NCBI RefSeq assembly: GCF_026745355.1
Contig: NC_079208.1
Span: 20,424,830 to 20,488,829 of the forward strand
Origin: Beta vulgaris subsp. vulgaris
Taxonomy: Eukaryota > Streptophyta > Magnoliopsida > Caryophyllales > Amaranthaceae
Direction of reading: 5' to 3'
Length of the DNA stretch: 64,000 nt
The first letter of the stretch is position 1, and each line of letters opens with the position of its first letter. The translations under genes were made by a program, and so were the position numbers. This document shows positions 32,781 through 43,566 of this stretch, piece after piece. The notes under the pieces are model-generated. The model made no database searches, had not been told where the DNA came from, and saw nothing but the letters and a program-made list of their open reading frames with translations.

Positions 32781-33562
32781 TGATGTGTAATGTGGAGAAG
32801 TAATCTCACACCTCACAACTCGAAAGATAATGAATCAAAGAAGAATACTCTATTCTTTGAAACGTTTAGTTAAGTTTCAAGAACTCGGTTCTTGACCCTA
32901 AACTAAGGCTTTAAAATCTGTTAGTATTGGAATACTCACAACACTTGCAAACTCTTCGAAGATTTACTTGGAAACTCACAAGAAATCCCTCGGCAATTCA
33001 ATCAAACAAGCAACCAAACTAGTCGCCAATTTGATGCATAAACTTTCTTTAAACTCTTGATATTATTTCGTGTCTAAAATAATGTACAATTTAAGCTATT
33101 TATAGGAAAATAACATAACCCTAATTAGGCTTAGAACACGTCTCTAAGTCCTAGACTCCTAACACCATTGAGTCACGTAAAATCCACCATTTTAAGATCG
33201 TAGGCAAAACCATGACTCCTAAGACTCCAAACACAACAAAGACTCTAAAGACTACTAATCCAACATGGATTAGTATTCTCCTAACAGAACTAAGAGACTA
33301 AGTAGTAACTTCTCCTAACAGAACTAGGAGACTAATACTACAACTTATACTACAACTTCCCACGTCGAAATCTTTTCCTTGGCACAGTGGTTAGCACTGT
33401 ATGTCCGACAGTGGTTGGCACTGTATTGAGACCACCCTGCACACCCTTGCAACTTCCAAACTCGGACCATGTGCTTCACTAAACCTTCCTTGGCTGTCCC
33501 CCATACCTTTATCAAGCAACACCTCATGATCATCACTTCATGAGCTATTAGCAACCTCATCA
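32781..33562 (-). repeat. 5' LTR of the CRM-like element
   Basis: Partner of 24377-25158, the same 782 bp length, ending CATCA before TSD GAACC. It includes a TATA box at 33095-33106. Confidence 0.92.
33095..33106 (-). promoter_or_regulatory. TATA box in the CRM-like 5' LTR
   Basis: The minus strand reads CCTATAAATAGC, a strong plant TATA box. The matching position of the 3' LTR has lost it. Confidence 0.6.
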
Positions 33563-34104
33563 GAACCTTGCAAGAACCTTATCAATATAAGTTTCTTGAC
33601 TTAGCCCAATCATCCTTCGAGACCTATTTCTATGGATTTTGATTCCTAGTATGTACTTAGCTTCTCCAAGGTCCTCCATAGAGAGACAAACTTTTAACCA
33701 ATCCTTGACTGACTCAAGCATTGGTATGCCATTTTCCATGAGTAGTATGTCATCTACATACAAAACCAAGAAGACTAATCTGCTCCAACTAAACTTCTTG
33801 TAAACACAAGATTCTTCTTTGCTTTTGATGAAACCAAATTGTTTGATTGCCTCATCAAACCAAACATTCCAACTCTGAGATGCCTGCTTCAATCCATAAA
33901 TGGATATCTGAAGCTTGCAAACTCTTTTAGGATTTTCTGGATCCTCAAAATCTTCAAGTTGTGTCATGTACACATCCGCATTTAGGAACACATTCAAGAA
34001 TGCGATTTTGACATCTATCTGCCAAATTTCATAATCGTAAAATGCAGCAATCGCTAAAAGTATCTGAATTGATTTAAGCATTGCTACTGGAGAAAAGGTC
34101 TTGT
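33563..34104 (-). pseudogene. Copia fragment, right part (RT)
   Basis: A 173-codon frame from MLKSIQILLAIAAFYDYEIW through VYMTQLEDFEDPENPKRVCK to VFLVLYVDDILLMENG (YVDD box) and YILGIKIHRNRSRRMIGLSQ. Unlike the full Copia at 2670-10582, this copy reads the palm domain without a shift. It breaks off on the right at about 34104 where the Tat LTR begins, and on the left at the CRM insertion. Confidence 0.9.
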
Positions 34105-34570
34105 TGTAGCCTAAAAATCAATGGCTACCCTTATGACATGTGGCACTATCTCAGCCTTACATGTGGCATCTGTTTAGGCCAAGGAAGGTACAAAGGCCTG
34201 CAGGTTCTGTGGGATAAAGTACACTTTTTTGAGGAAAAGGTATACTGAAAAGCTCCTTTGTGGCCCTAGAATTGTACTTAGGCCCAATGAAGTAAAGCCT
34301 GATTCAGCTAAAAGGTAAAATGTACTGACCAATCAGCACTTGCCACGTGTCCTGATATTATTGCTTAGCCAATCAGGTGCTCCCAAATTAGGGTGACATC
34401 AAGGTACAACAGTCATTTCAAACAGTATAAATAGTCCTTAAAATCAGGGGAAAGGTACGTTTTTCATAGCATAGTACTGTTATTCTGCCATAAATTCTTC
34501 TCTCTCTCTCTCTCTCTCTACTTTCTCTCTCTAAAAGTTCCTTCACATCCCTGATATCTGACTTAGGAGG
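34105..34570 (+). repeat. Probable Tat 5' LTR
   Basis: Carries TATAAATA (34426-34433), a CT microsatellite (about 34497-34518) and GATATCTGACTTAGGAGG, the Tat R/U5 landmark also seen near 19608. The LTR end and PBS are not clear. Confidence 0.5.
34426..34433 (+). promoter_or_regulatory. TATA box of the second Tat element
   Basis: TATAAATA, about 320 bp upstream of the gag ATG. Confidence 0.5.
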
Positions 34571-34748
34571 GGGAAATACCACCCAAACCTCCAGGGTGGA
34601 TGACGAGAGGCCACCCCGTGGACGGGACAGAGGCCATGCTGTCGTCCATCTGGAGGGTAGGACGGTGACTCTGGTCATACAGGAAAACCTTGATCGTCCA
34701 GTGACAGCTGGTCACTTGGAGAATGTTTGAAATGATTTCCATGCTAGA

Positions 34749-36203
34749 ATGGTCGTGGTTATGGAAGAGCAGATTAAGAACAATATGTTGTTCTTTCAGA
34801 TAAGTCCAGGAGGAGAGGCAGCAGGGCCACTCAAAGGGAGATCCCAGGATGGTCGTCCAGGGACTAGCCGGCCACCTCGGTTAGAGTTGACTAGGCCGCT
34901 TTCCAAGGGAAAGCAGCCAGCTGTTAGTGACTCCAGGAGGAAAATGGACTGGAGGTTGGTAGTCCGTCCAGGAGACAATATTCCCCCTACTGGCCACAAG
35001 ATGGAGACTGATGCTAGGGAGAATCTGGAAGCCAAGAGGGCGGCAGCTCAGCAACGTTCAGCCTCTGGTTCCACTCCTTATATGAAGGATCCGTCATTGA
35101 GACTCCCGTCCAGAACAGTGGCACGAAGCCATGGACCTTCAGCTTTTCAGCCCAGGCAAGAGAAAACAGTTCTGCAGCCAATGGTGTATAGGCGTCAGGC
35201 CATAGCTAACACCTCTTCTAATCCAGTACTAAAGGAGTACCGCCGGGAGCACATACCCATTGAGGGTCAGGTTGGGGCACTCCAGATCAACTGGCCAACT
35301 CCTTTCTCGGTCAGAATTATGGAGTCCCCTCTCCCAAAGGTTAAGCTCCCGACCATTGAGCCTTTCGATGGAACAACAGATCCAGACGATCATCTATCAG
35401 CCTATAAGCATCAGATGTATGTCCAAGGGGTGGACGATGCTACTTGGTGTAAGAATTTCCCAGCTACGTTGAAGGGAGTAGCACAGAAATGGTTTAAACA
35501 ATTGCCGCCTAACTCAGTGAACAATTTCACTAAGCTCAGCATCCTGTTCACTAGTCACTTTGTGGCTAATCGTCAAGAACGAAAAACAAGCATGCACTTG
35601 GGTAACGTAATTCAGGGTCCTAAAGAGGCCTTGAGAGGTTATGTGAAGAGATTCAATCTAGAAGCATTGCAGATCCAAGATCTGAATGCGGGAGTGGCGT
35701 TTGACGCCTTCCTTAGAGGTTTAAGACCAGGAAGCTTTAAGTTTGATTTGGTCAAGAAGAAGATCACCACTTTGACAGAAGCTTTGAAGGAGGCTGAAGC
35801 ATTCATTCATGCCACGGAGGTTTGTACTGAGGCAAAACAGCCAGAGGTGAAGAAAGTAGAAGAGGCGGTTCAGCCAAAAAAGAATCCGCCCAAGAAAGCT
35901 GAAACTTGGGCGATGACTTCTTTGACCACCTCGTCCAAGAGGAGTAGGCGGTCTGAGCTGACGGCCTCAGTTGAACCTATAGAGTTCAACAAAGATCAAT
36001 ATTCCATTCTTATGGAAATCAAGGATCAGGATGAGCTAAAGGCGCCGGCCGAAATGAAGACGTCCTACCGTAATAGAGACAAAAGTAAGTATTGTCATTT
36101 CCACAAGGATTGTGGGCATGAAACTAATGAAGGCAAGCACTTGAAGAGAGCATTAGAGGATTTGGCCCGAAAGGGTAAGATGAACAATTATCTACCTGCG
36201 TAA
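34749..36203 (+). CDS. Tat-lineage Gag, intact 484 codons
   Basis: The capsid/nucleocapsid precursor of a Tat-type Ty3 element. The N-terminal third is basic and Pro/Ser-rich (LELTRPLSKGKQPAVSDSRR). The Retrotrans_gag domain starts at about residue 195: VKLPTIEPFDGTTDPDDHLS, WCKNFPATLKGVAQKWFKQL, FTSHFVANRQERKTS and FNLEALQIQDLNAGVAFDAF. A Lys/Glu-rich segment (about 360-400) follows, then the nucleocapsid motif YCHFHKDCGHETNEGKH near residue 450. There the final zinc-binding Cys is replaced by Gly, so RNA binding may be weakened. I chose this ATG because it is the first in frame after the leader; a second Met follows at codon 5. No stop interrupts it, in contrast to all other gag copies here. 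Confidence 0.88.
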   Translation: MVVVMEEQIKNNMLFFQISPGGEAAGPLKGRSQDGRPGTSRPPRLELTRPLSKGKQPAVSDSRRKMDWRLVVRPGDNIPPTGHKMETDARENLEAKRAAAQQRSASGSTPYMKDPSLRLPSRTVARSHGPSAFQPRQEKTVLQPMVYRRQAIANTSSNPVLKEYRREHIPIEGQVGALQINWPTPFSVRIMESPLPKVKLPTIEPFDGTTDPDDHLSAYKHQMYVQGVDDATWCKNFPATLKGVAQKWFKQLPPNSVNNFTKLSILFTSHFVANRQERKTSMHLGNVIQGPKEALRGYVKRFNLEALQIQDLNAGVAFDAFLRGLRPGSFKFDLVKKKITTLTEALKEAEAFIHATEVCTEAKQPEVKKVEEAVQPKKNPPKKAETWAMTSLTTSSKRSRRSELTASVEPIEFNKDQYSILMEIKDQDELKAPAEMKTSYRNRDKSKYCHFHKDCGHETNEGKHLKRALEDLARKGKMNNYLPA

Positions 36204-36245
36204 TGAAGGAAATTTCAGAAAAGAGATAACCGTCAAGGAAGGAAG

Positions 36246-37041
36246 ATGGATGGTGATAGCACGGATGAGGTTGTTGTAATGGTCATCTCAGGAGGATTTG
36301 TGACCGGAGGTCCAACAAATCGTGGCCACAAAAACTATTTGCGGGAACTCAGTCAGGTTATGCTCACTAACCAGGCCGAATCTGATCCTTTCCCTAAAAT
36401 AGTGGTCAGTGAGCTGGACCGGGGAAAGATAAGAACATCGCATGATGACCCCCTAGTTGTGGAAATGAAGATCGCCAACCTCAGGGTTAGGCGTATTTTG
36501 ATTGATATCGGAAGCTCTACTGATATAATCAGTGCTGATTGTTTGTCTCGGCTGAAGTTTGATAAAAATGACTTGGTTCCTGTAAATCACCCTATAATCG
36601 ATTTTGGCGGAGGGATCATCCTTCCCATGGGGACCGTCACTCTACCCGTCAGGGTTGGGGAGAAAGATGCTGCCAGGACGCTCTTTGTGAAATTTTTGGT
36701 AGTACGAGACTTGACTGCATATAATGTCATTCTCGGACGACCTACCTTAAATCAAATCAAGGCTGTTATTGTGACCCACTTAATGCTAATGAAGTTTGAG
36801 TGTGATGGGGGGGAAGATTGGATCTCTCTATGGAGATCAGCAAGCTGCTAGAGAATGTTACCTTACCACACTCAAACCATTATCATGGAAGGAAAAGGCA
36901 GAACATCCAAAGGTCCGGGAGGATGACTCGGCCGAGAAGATAAAGGGTCAGATTGGTGAGTTAAAGCAAGAAGTAGAGAAGGTTCAAATGCTACCTCTCC
37001 CTGAGAGCAAGCCGTCAATGCTCTTGCCCAGCAAGAAGTGA
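36246..37041 (+). pseudogene. Tat protease region (one frameshift)
   Basis: The frame 36246-36851 has DDPLVVEMKIANLRVRRILI, then DIGSSTDIISADCLSRL (retropepsin; Asp-Ile-Gly-Ser instead of Asp-Gly/Thr-Gly-Ser) and TAYNVILGRPTLNQIKAVIV. A G-run near 36815 shifts the frame, and the usual continuation GDQQAARECYLTTLKP is read in the next frame to 37041. It is separated from gag by a stop and about 40 bp. Confidence 0.82.
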
Positions 37042-37659
37042 AAGTGCTTGGCTATTAAAGAAGAAAAGAATTCATCTGAGGAAGTGATGGCAATAATGAG
37101 TCTGGGACTAGAACGTCCGAAACCATTACTTAGAAAGTTTTTTCTGTATTTTTATTTTTTTCATTATTCCTTGTAATATTGTAAGTGTTTGGCTGAGAGA
37201 AAATTCAAAGAATATCCTTGAGATAAAAAGAGAAAAAAAAAAAAAAAAAAAAAGAGAAGACTTTCAAAGAAGTTAAAGTGAGAGTCATCAGTTCAGGGGG
37301 AACTGAGTGACTGGAAACAAGTTCCTAGAGGAATAGAGAAGGTCCTTGTTAGCTTGTAAAGAGAGATTCTTTTGGCCTAGTTCATTAAAGAAAGTTGAGA
37401 CTAAAATCCCTTGGGGTCAAGGTTTTTCTTCTTATTGAGCCTATGAAGTTTTTCTTACTTGTGTCTTTTCTCTTAATTGTTAAAGTTATTTAGATTCTGC
37501 GTTATAAATTCGAAAATTTCCCCTCAACTACAACTCACCCCCCCCCTCTTGTATTTGGCTTAGTGTTCATACTAGAACAACACTCTGGATTAGTAAAATT
37601 TATCCCCGGGGATCCCATTTACTAATATTGAAAACGAGACTGTAGTAATACATTGATTT
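37042..37659. other. Non-coding tail of the Tat element and junction
   Basis: Contains a 21-base A-run at about 37232-37252, a C-run near 37540, and a 38-bp near-perfect palindrome at 37589-37626. No RT-like sequence is detected. The transition from Tat tail to LINE lies somewhere here. Confidence 0.5.
37589..37626. repeat. Near-perfect 38-bp palindrome
   Basis: Outer arms ATTAGTAAA/TTTACTAAT and a perfect 12-bp core ATCCCCGGGGAT. Only a few bases between arms and core fail to pair. Confidence 0.8.
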
Positions 37660-38330
37660 AGCCAACTATCCACTTACTACTAAACTCCAACTTTTTAAAT
37701 GTGGCAAAACTAAAGTTCCATTATAATCTATCATATGCTTTTCCCATATCTAGTTTGATAGCAATCCACCCCTTTTGGCCCTTTTTATTTCTAAAAGTAT
37801 GAAAAACTTTATGTGCTAATAATATATTATCTTGAATAAGTCCTTCAGGAAAAAATTCACCCTGGAGTGGATGAATACTTTTTCCTAAAACTAATCGTAG
37901 TTGATTAGCCATTATTTTAGATATGACTTTGCAAATAATAGAGCATAGGCTAATAGGTATAAAATGGTTTGGATTATAGGGAGACTCAATCTTAGGTATC
38001 AATGTAATAAAAGTATGATTAGTTTCTTTTAAAATTTTCTGTGAATGAAAAAAATAGCTTTAACTGCTTGATAAATAGAGTTTCCTACAAGAGTCTAGTA
38101 CTTCTGGAAGAAGAAAGGCGGGAAACCGTTAGGTCCTGGGATTTATCTGAAGCTCGATCAAAAATTGCGTGTTTAACTTCTTCCATTACCACTTCACTAC
38201 ATAGATAATTATTTTCTTCGTCCAAAATTATAGAGGCAAGAAGCTCAAAATCCTAATTTAGATCGAAGTTACATGATGGATTGATTTAAAATGATCTCTA
38301 AAGGCCCACGAAACACTCTTCAATTAATTT
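37660..38330 (-). pseudogene. LINE RT, N-terminal part
   Basis: Readable blocks include SPGP-GFPPFFFQKY in broken frames. The 38002-37721 frame carries MIPKIESPYNPNHFIPISLC, ISKIMANQLRLVLGKSIHPL and AIKLDMGKAYDRL with the first catalytic Asp. After KAYDRL a stop occurs and homology continues briefly (FKKLEFSSKW) before ending near 37660. Confidence 0.85.
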
Positions 38331-39513
38331 AGGTTGCAGTAATTTGCTTATTAAAGGAACCTTTAATTGAACTAATGAAATTACGATTTTTCCTAATAGT
38401 GGCACAAGCATGATAATAGCTGGCATTGGCATCAATTAATTCTATATGGTCTGATTTGGCCTTTGTTTTCCAATATACATCTTGAAATTCCAGAAATTTC
38501 GCTTGTTTGGACAGTAATCTATTTTGAGTATCTATAAGTTTAGGACAATCATCCAATATTAGTAAATATTCTTGATTAGTTTTGATTTTTTCCTTCCACT
38601 TCTCTAAGTTGGCGGAAAATATTGCCAAACCTAGTAATAGCCCAGTTTTTAGCTTTCTCTTTTAATAATTTACATTTTATTGTCAAACAAAACATATTAG
38701 ACCATTCAAATCTAGTATACCATGTTCTCTTTAGAAGGACATCAAAATTTTTTCTTGATGACCACAATTTATCAAACTTAAAAGATGGGGCTTTTAAACA
38801 ACTTGGAACCTTTAAGTCCAATGATATTGGACAATGATCTGATGATGAGAAAATATGGTGATGAAGTTTTACTGCGAGAAACAAGTTTAAATATTCAATA
38901 CTAGCTGCACCTTTGTCTAGCCTTTCCGTAATATTGTTCGGGCCATTTTTCTTTTTTTGCCAAGTATAGCAAGGACCCTCGTCGGGTAATCCAACATTGT
39001 TAATAAAAGAGTACAACTTATTTACAAAAATAATCTAGAGAATCTAAAGTTTGCTGCTCCCAGTTTACGTAAATGAGAACTCAACTCATAAAAGTCAGCC
39101 AATATAACATAAGGAGTAGAAAGATTTTGAATATAAACAATAAGTTCTTCCCAAAATTCATATTTATGAATGTAGTTTCGAGGAGCATGAATAAATATAA
39201 CAAGAAAATTCAGATTTGAAGACTTAACTATAATATGTCAAACTAAAAATCGAGAGGGCTTTTTTATAATAGTTAAACTAAAAGGATTACTTGCATTAAT
39301 TTTCCATAACAACCACATACCACCTGCTCTTCCTAGAGAGGGGAGATAATCAAAATGTGTGAATCCGCATTGCTTAACACAAATGGATGTGTCGGTACTT
39401 TAGTTTCACATAACATCATCTACGGAATTTTATTAGCTTTACAAAAATCTGTCAGCTCTTCCATAACTAAGGGTCTTCTATAACCCTTTAGTATTCCAAA
39501 AACTGATTAACAT
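38329..39513 (-). pseudogene. LINE endonuclease and EN-RT linker
   Basis: The start near 39513 (MLISFWNTKG) is the usual first block of the apurinic-type endonuclease, followed by LCETKV in a broken frame. The 39016-38576 frame has LPDEGPCYTWQKKKNGPNNI, then ERLDKGAAS and SSDHCPISLDLK (catalytic Asp-His). The linker continues in 38628-38329. It would nick target DNA. Confidence 0.85.
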
Positions 39514-40540
39514 CATGCAGATTGTGGTTTAAAATATATAAAGCTAACTTAGGTTCTTTCCCTCTTCAAAGCTAGAGTAGCTGAGTCAATCTCCATCCGG
39601 CTCCTTCTCCTTTTTTCTGAGCTAGAATGGGAACCTTGCTCTCCAGGGCTAGCCCCTTCTACCCCCATCCCTTATATTTTCTTAACAATAAAAGTCTCAA
39701 AATTAATCAAGTGGAAGGAATGCTCAGGCTGGGATGTATAATCATCTAGCAGATCATCATCTATGGGTTCACCTATGATGTAAGTGTCATCATCCACGTC
39801 AGACTTAGAGAAGGTCTCATCATAGAAAACATATATCATCGTTAGGCAGATAACGACCAGCATAATCATTTAAATACATGGGAGCAAATAGATCACCAGG
39901 ATGAATAACTCTGAGAGGGACTTAGGATATTGTTTCACAGAATAATGATAAAGGGAGGGGCTTAAGAACATCGTCACACTGGAGCATAGACTTATGCACA
40001 TCCAAGTGTGAGGTGTCACCTCTAGCCACAACAGAATCAAGAGCAGGAGATAAGTTATCAATGATTAAACCATCATCAGAGAAAGAGGATACCTCAATGG
40101 TAGGGACAAAAATAACATTTTTTCCTTTCTCACCTTTTTTTTTTTTGGCAAAGACCGAGCAGCAACTTGAACATGGTTGGCAACAACATCATCTTTTATC
40201 ATCAAACCTTTTCTTTTACCTTCTTTCAATCTCACCATCATACATTTTGGCAAGACATTTTTTTTCTTAGAAGCAACCAAACTGAACCCAGCAATAGGAG
40301 CAGGATTAGGCCTAGCAATGTGCCTAGGTCTAGCCTCCACCACATTCGCTTGCCCAGCTGTGGTGAAGGACTTTTCTTGCTTTGAAGCTTGCCCTAAAAT
40401 ATCTACCAACCATTTACTTTTAGGATGTTTAATTAACTTGACTTGTAACTCCTTTTTAGGAGGATAATCAAAGCATAATAGTGAATGACATGGTCTTCAC
40501 ATCCACAAAAGGAACAACCCGAAGATAAATCTTCATACTA
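39514..40540 (-). pseudogene. LINE ORF1 C-terminal part with zinc knuckle
   Basis: GCSFCGCEDHVIHYYA (about 40510-40460) is a C-x2-C-x4-H-x4 knuckle whose last Cys is Tyr. Downstream is a Lys-rich and then acidic tail (DDDTYIIGEPIDDDLLDDYT near 39760). ORF1 proteins bind LINE RNA. Frames are broken. Confidence 0.7.
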
Positions 40541-40703
40541 AATTAAATAGCTACTAGAAATACCACCAGCATGCATCTTCTGCATATTCTAGCTATGGTT
40601 GAGCGACATCCACCCTTACACAGGCTCGGGCAAACCTTATTTTCTGCCTTAAAATTGATCTAGGATCATCAAGCACCCACATGATTAGCAACTAACAGAT
40701 TTG

Positions 40704-41282
40704 CTAGTGAATCAAAATTAAGTAACTCAGTAGGAAATCTTGGTATCTCACCCACAAATCAACCATTTTGATTTCTTCCACATATGGATCAAAGTTATCC
40801 CTCCAAGGATAGACCACAAATAATTCCCCTTGGACATGCCAAGGTCTTTCGGACCAGACTAAGAACAAATCACTAGGGTTGGAATATTTAATTAACACCC
40901 AACCATTACCCATTTCAAGGTAATCTACATCCCTTTTACAAAATTTCCAATTTGCTTTAGTTCTAGCTATGATGGTTCTAAGATCAACTGACTCACCAAG
41001 CATTTTACCAACTAAACATGTTTTAGTTAAATCTTCAATATATTTTTGCACTTGAGCCAGGTCATCTGACCCAATAGACTCAAGAAAAGTATAGGGACCA
41101 GAGGGGTCGTGAGCATGATTCACAAAAGAAGCGTGAAAATTGCTAATATCAAAAGACTCACATTTAACTTGAGAATAGAAAGGTGCAGGTAAAACATCAA
41201 TAGGCACACCACTTTCAAGGATAACCTTCTTGAAAGACTTTGGATTTTCCATGATAACAACTAAACCAGCTACCCAGCACAC
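40704..41282 (-). pseudogene. LINE ORF1 N-terminal DUF4283 domain
   Basis: A 192-codon frame with LTKTCLVGKMLGESVDLRTI, ARTKANWKFCK, GNGWVLIKYSNPSDLFLVWS and RPWHVQGELFVVYPWRDNFD: the DUF4283 pattern that opens plant L1 ORF1 proteins. The likely start is one of the two Met codons at 41282 or 41249. It shifts frame after VRYQDF. Confidence 0.85.
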
Positions 41283-41449
41283 TTAATAGAGAATTTCACT
41301 CGAGAATTCGAAGCAAACAATATTAAATAATATTGAAATTTGAAAGCTGATAAAAAATACCTGAACTTGATTGTTTATATAGTGCAAAAAATTAGGGCAT
41401 TCCACCTCTAGATAATTGAATTAGCTGACTGAAAAACTTACTTTCGCAT

Positions 41450-43416
41450 TAAAATCTTGAGATGAAACGAGGTTTAGGAGACCCTCCCAACGAGGGGAAC
41501 TCCTAAACTATTGTTTACAAGGATTGTATTAAAAGGCGAAGAAGAAACTTGACTAATATAGAAATCAAAACTAACTAGGTGTCTTGTATTGGCTATCCCA
41601 TTCGTGAGAATTCTTTATGAAATCACTAACCTTTAAGTCCTCCTTAACTTGGGGAAGTGGAGCATTGAGGATATCTATTAGATGAGAGTGGGTGATCCAG
41701 TTATCAAATCAAAATGAAATGGAATTTCCATTCTCAATTTTCCATCTAATTCCTTTCCTAATAATTTCTCATTGAGCAAGAATTTGTTTCTAGATCTGGG
41801 AATCAGTAACTTTTGGTTTGCATTGGAAGAATGTGGTATTGGATAAATATTTTTGTGTCATTAATTTCACCCATAGGTTGTCATTATTAGTTAAGATTTT
41901 TCAACCAAGCTTAGCTATGAATGCTTTGTTGAGGGCCATAGTCATCCTGAGACCTAGTCCACCTTTAGATTTTGGCTTACAAATCTTTTCCATGAAAGTA
42001 ATGGAATAACATTTTTATCCTTGTGTTTTCTCCAAAAAACTTTCCTACGCATGCTATCAATAGAATTGGCAATGGAGTAAGGGAGCAAGGTAGAAGAGCA
42101 AACGTATGCTGGAAGGGCCTCCAAATTACTTTGAATAAGGGTGTGTTTGTCTGCTTTAGATATGAATCCTGTCTTCCAATTATGTATGCATTGTTCACCC
42201 TTTTGAATAATATGCTTGAAGTTCGTTGTTGTTGGTTTGAAGGAGCTAAAATAGATCCTCAAAATAGCGCCCCAAGTTTGAATTGTGTAACATATTGAAT
42301 TTGTTGGCTAATGTTATTTTTCTTATCGGTGTTACTCTTTTAGAGAAGATCATTGAAGATTTATGGAAATTGACCAATTGTCCTGATAAATTACAGAAAG
42401 AATCTATAATTGATTTTAGATTTGCACAAGCATTTTTTGTAGCTATACTAAAGAGAAGACTATCATCTACAAACATCAAACAATCAACCGATGAGGAGAG
42501 AGAATGAAGTTTAAATTCGGCTCCTGAATCGTTGTTCTGAGAATGATTTATGAGCATGGAGATAAAAACTTCCATACACAAAAAAAAAGTTGAGGCACTA
42601 GGGGGTCACCTTGTCTAATCCCCCGGGAGGGCTTGAACCATGGAGTTGGCTTCCCATTTATTTTGATGGAGTAAGAAAGTTCATGACACACTCTTTAATC
42701 CATTCTATCCAACGAGGGGAAAATCCAAAAGCGTTAAGAGTTACCCAAAGGAAATCCCATTCGATACGGCCGTAAGCCTTTTCCATATCAAGCTTGAGGG
42801 TTGCCTATCCCGTCTTATTTTATGCTTTATAAAATGTGTTTAAAATTTCCTTTGCTATAAGAATATTATCATGAATAGATCTATCTAGGATGAGCATTTT
42901 GATATGGATTGATTATTTTCTGTGGCTTAATCTTTGCACTAAATTTTTGGAAATAATTTTATAAAGCGTGTTATTTAGACTAATTGGTCTAAAATGATTG
43001 GGATTTTCCGGATGATCATTCTTTGGAATGAGCGTTATGAGTGTATGATTGAGTGAGGGAGGAAGTTTGCCATGATGAAAAAAACTTTGAATTAATGTAC
43101 TAACCTCATTCCCAACTATATGCCAATAAGCTTGGAAGAATTTCCCCCGAATCCATCTGATCCTGGTGCTTTATCTGGATTAATATTGAAAGTCGCTTGT
43201 TTAATTTCTTAGTTTGTAATTGGAGCTAATATGTAATTTATATAAACTTCAAAAATTAAGGGGTCTATGAAGAAGAGATCTAAATTACGATCATGATTGA
43301 AAGACGATGTAAATCTTTGTTTGAAGGAGTTAGTGAGTATGTGAGCTATTTCATCAGGAGACTTCTCCCATTGATTAAGGTCATTTTTTATCCATATGAG
43401 AAAGGGTCATTTCCTA
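41450..43416 (-). pseudogene. Second LINE, left (3') part
   Basis: Minus-strand pieces: EN-RT linker (43400-43250), SDGF block (43170), SRGIRQGDPL (42620), FVDDSLLF catalytic box (42475), LSGQLVNFHKS (42395), WKTGFISKADKHTLIQSNLE (42170) and a DNWITHSHL block (41700). It then jumps straight to a 3' end whose AGGAGTTCCCCTCG and AGGGTCTCCTAA words match another LINE at 58460-58490. The zinc/RNase H region is deleted. It continues at 57036-57958. Confidence 0.82.
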
Positions 43417-43421
43417 CAAAT

Positions 43422-43566
43422 CCTAGTTCTGTTAGGATTCTTTATGAAGTGTCCTAGTTCTATTAAGAGACTTTGTATTTTAGTTGCTTTATAATTCCTT
43501 ATTTTAGGTGTTTAAGTGATAAAGGAATCCTATTATGTTTAGGAGCCTAATTTCCTTTTATCATAG
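43422..43566. repeat. LTR-like insertion in the LINE, left part
   Basis: Unassigned sequence beginning CCTAGTTCTGTTAGG, flanked by a candidate 5-bp TSD CAAAT (43417-43421 and 57031-57035). It joins 56558-57030 when the Tekay element is removed, giving about 618 bp. Confidence 0.5.

Larger units (their letters stand above)
24377..33562 (-). mobile_element. CRM-like Ty3 chromovirus, nested in a Copia fragment
   Basis: LTRs 24377-25158 and 32781-33562 (both 782 bp by position) start TGATGTGTAA and end CCTCATCA. The TSD GAACC is present at 24372-24376 and 33563-33567. PBS is beside the right LTR and PPT beside the left LTR, so the element reads right to left. The order is gag, protease, RT, RNase H, integrase. 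The integrase C-terminus continues into the 3' LTR, as known for CRM elements. A CACTA element sits inside. Few disabling changes are seen, suggesting the youngest of the LTR elements here. Confidence 0.93.
34105..37560 (+). mobile_element. Second Tat-type Ty3 element, gag-only
   Basis: A probable 5' LTR starts TGTAGCC at 34105, with TATA at 34426, followed by an intact gag and a protease. No RT, RNase H or integrase follows. Past 37041 only non-coding sequence with a poly-A run leads to a palindrome and a LINE. No second LTR is recognisable, so the right boundary is approximate. Confidence 0.65.
37660..41285 (-). mobile_element. L1-type LINE, truncated inside RT
   Basis: Minus-strand order: ORF1 with a DUF4283-type domain (41282-40704), ORF1 tail with zinc knuckle, endonuclease (39513-38800), RT start (38200-37660). 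The right end is near a normal LINE 5' end, while the 3' half (RT palm onward, RNase H, poly-A) is missing. Many stops and frameshifts occur. Confidence 0.85.

Noticed and set aside
37589..37626. Cloning-vector linker (SmaI/BamHI-like core)
   Set aside because: No vector sequence around it; the palindrome extends into AT-rich arms.
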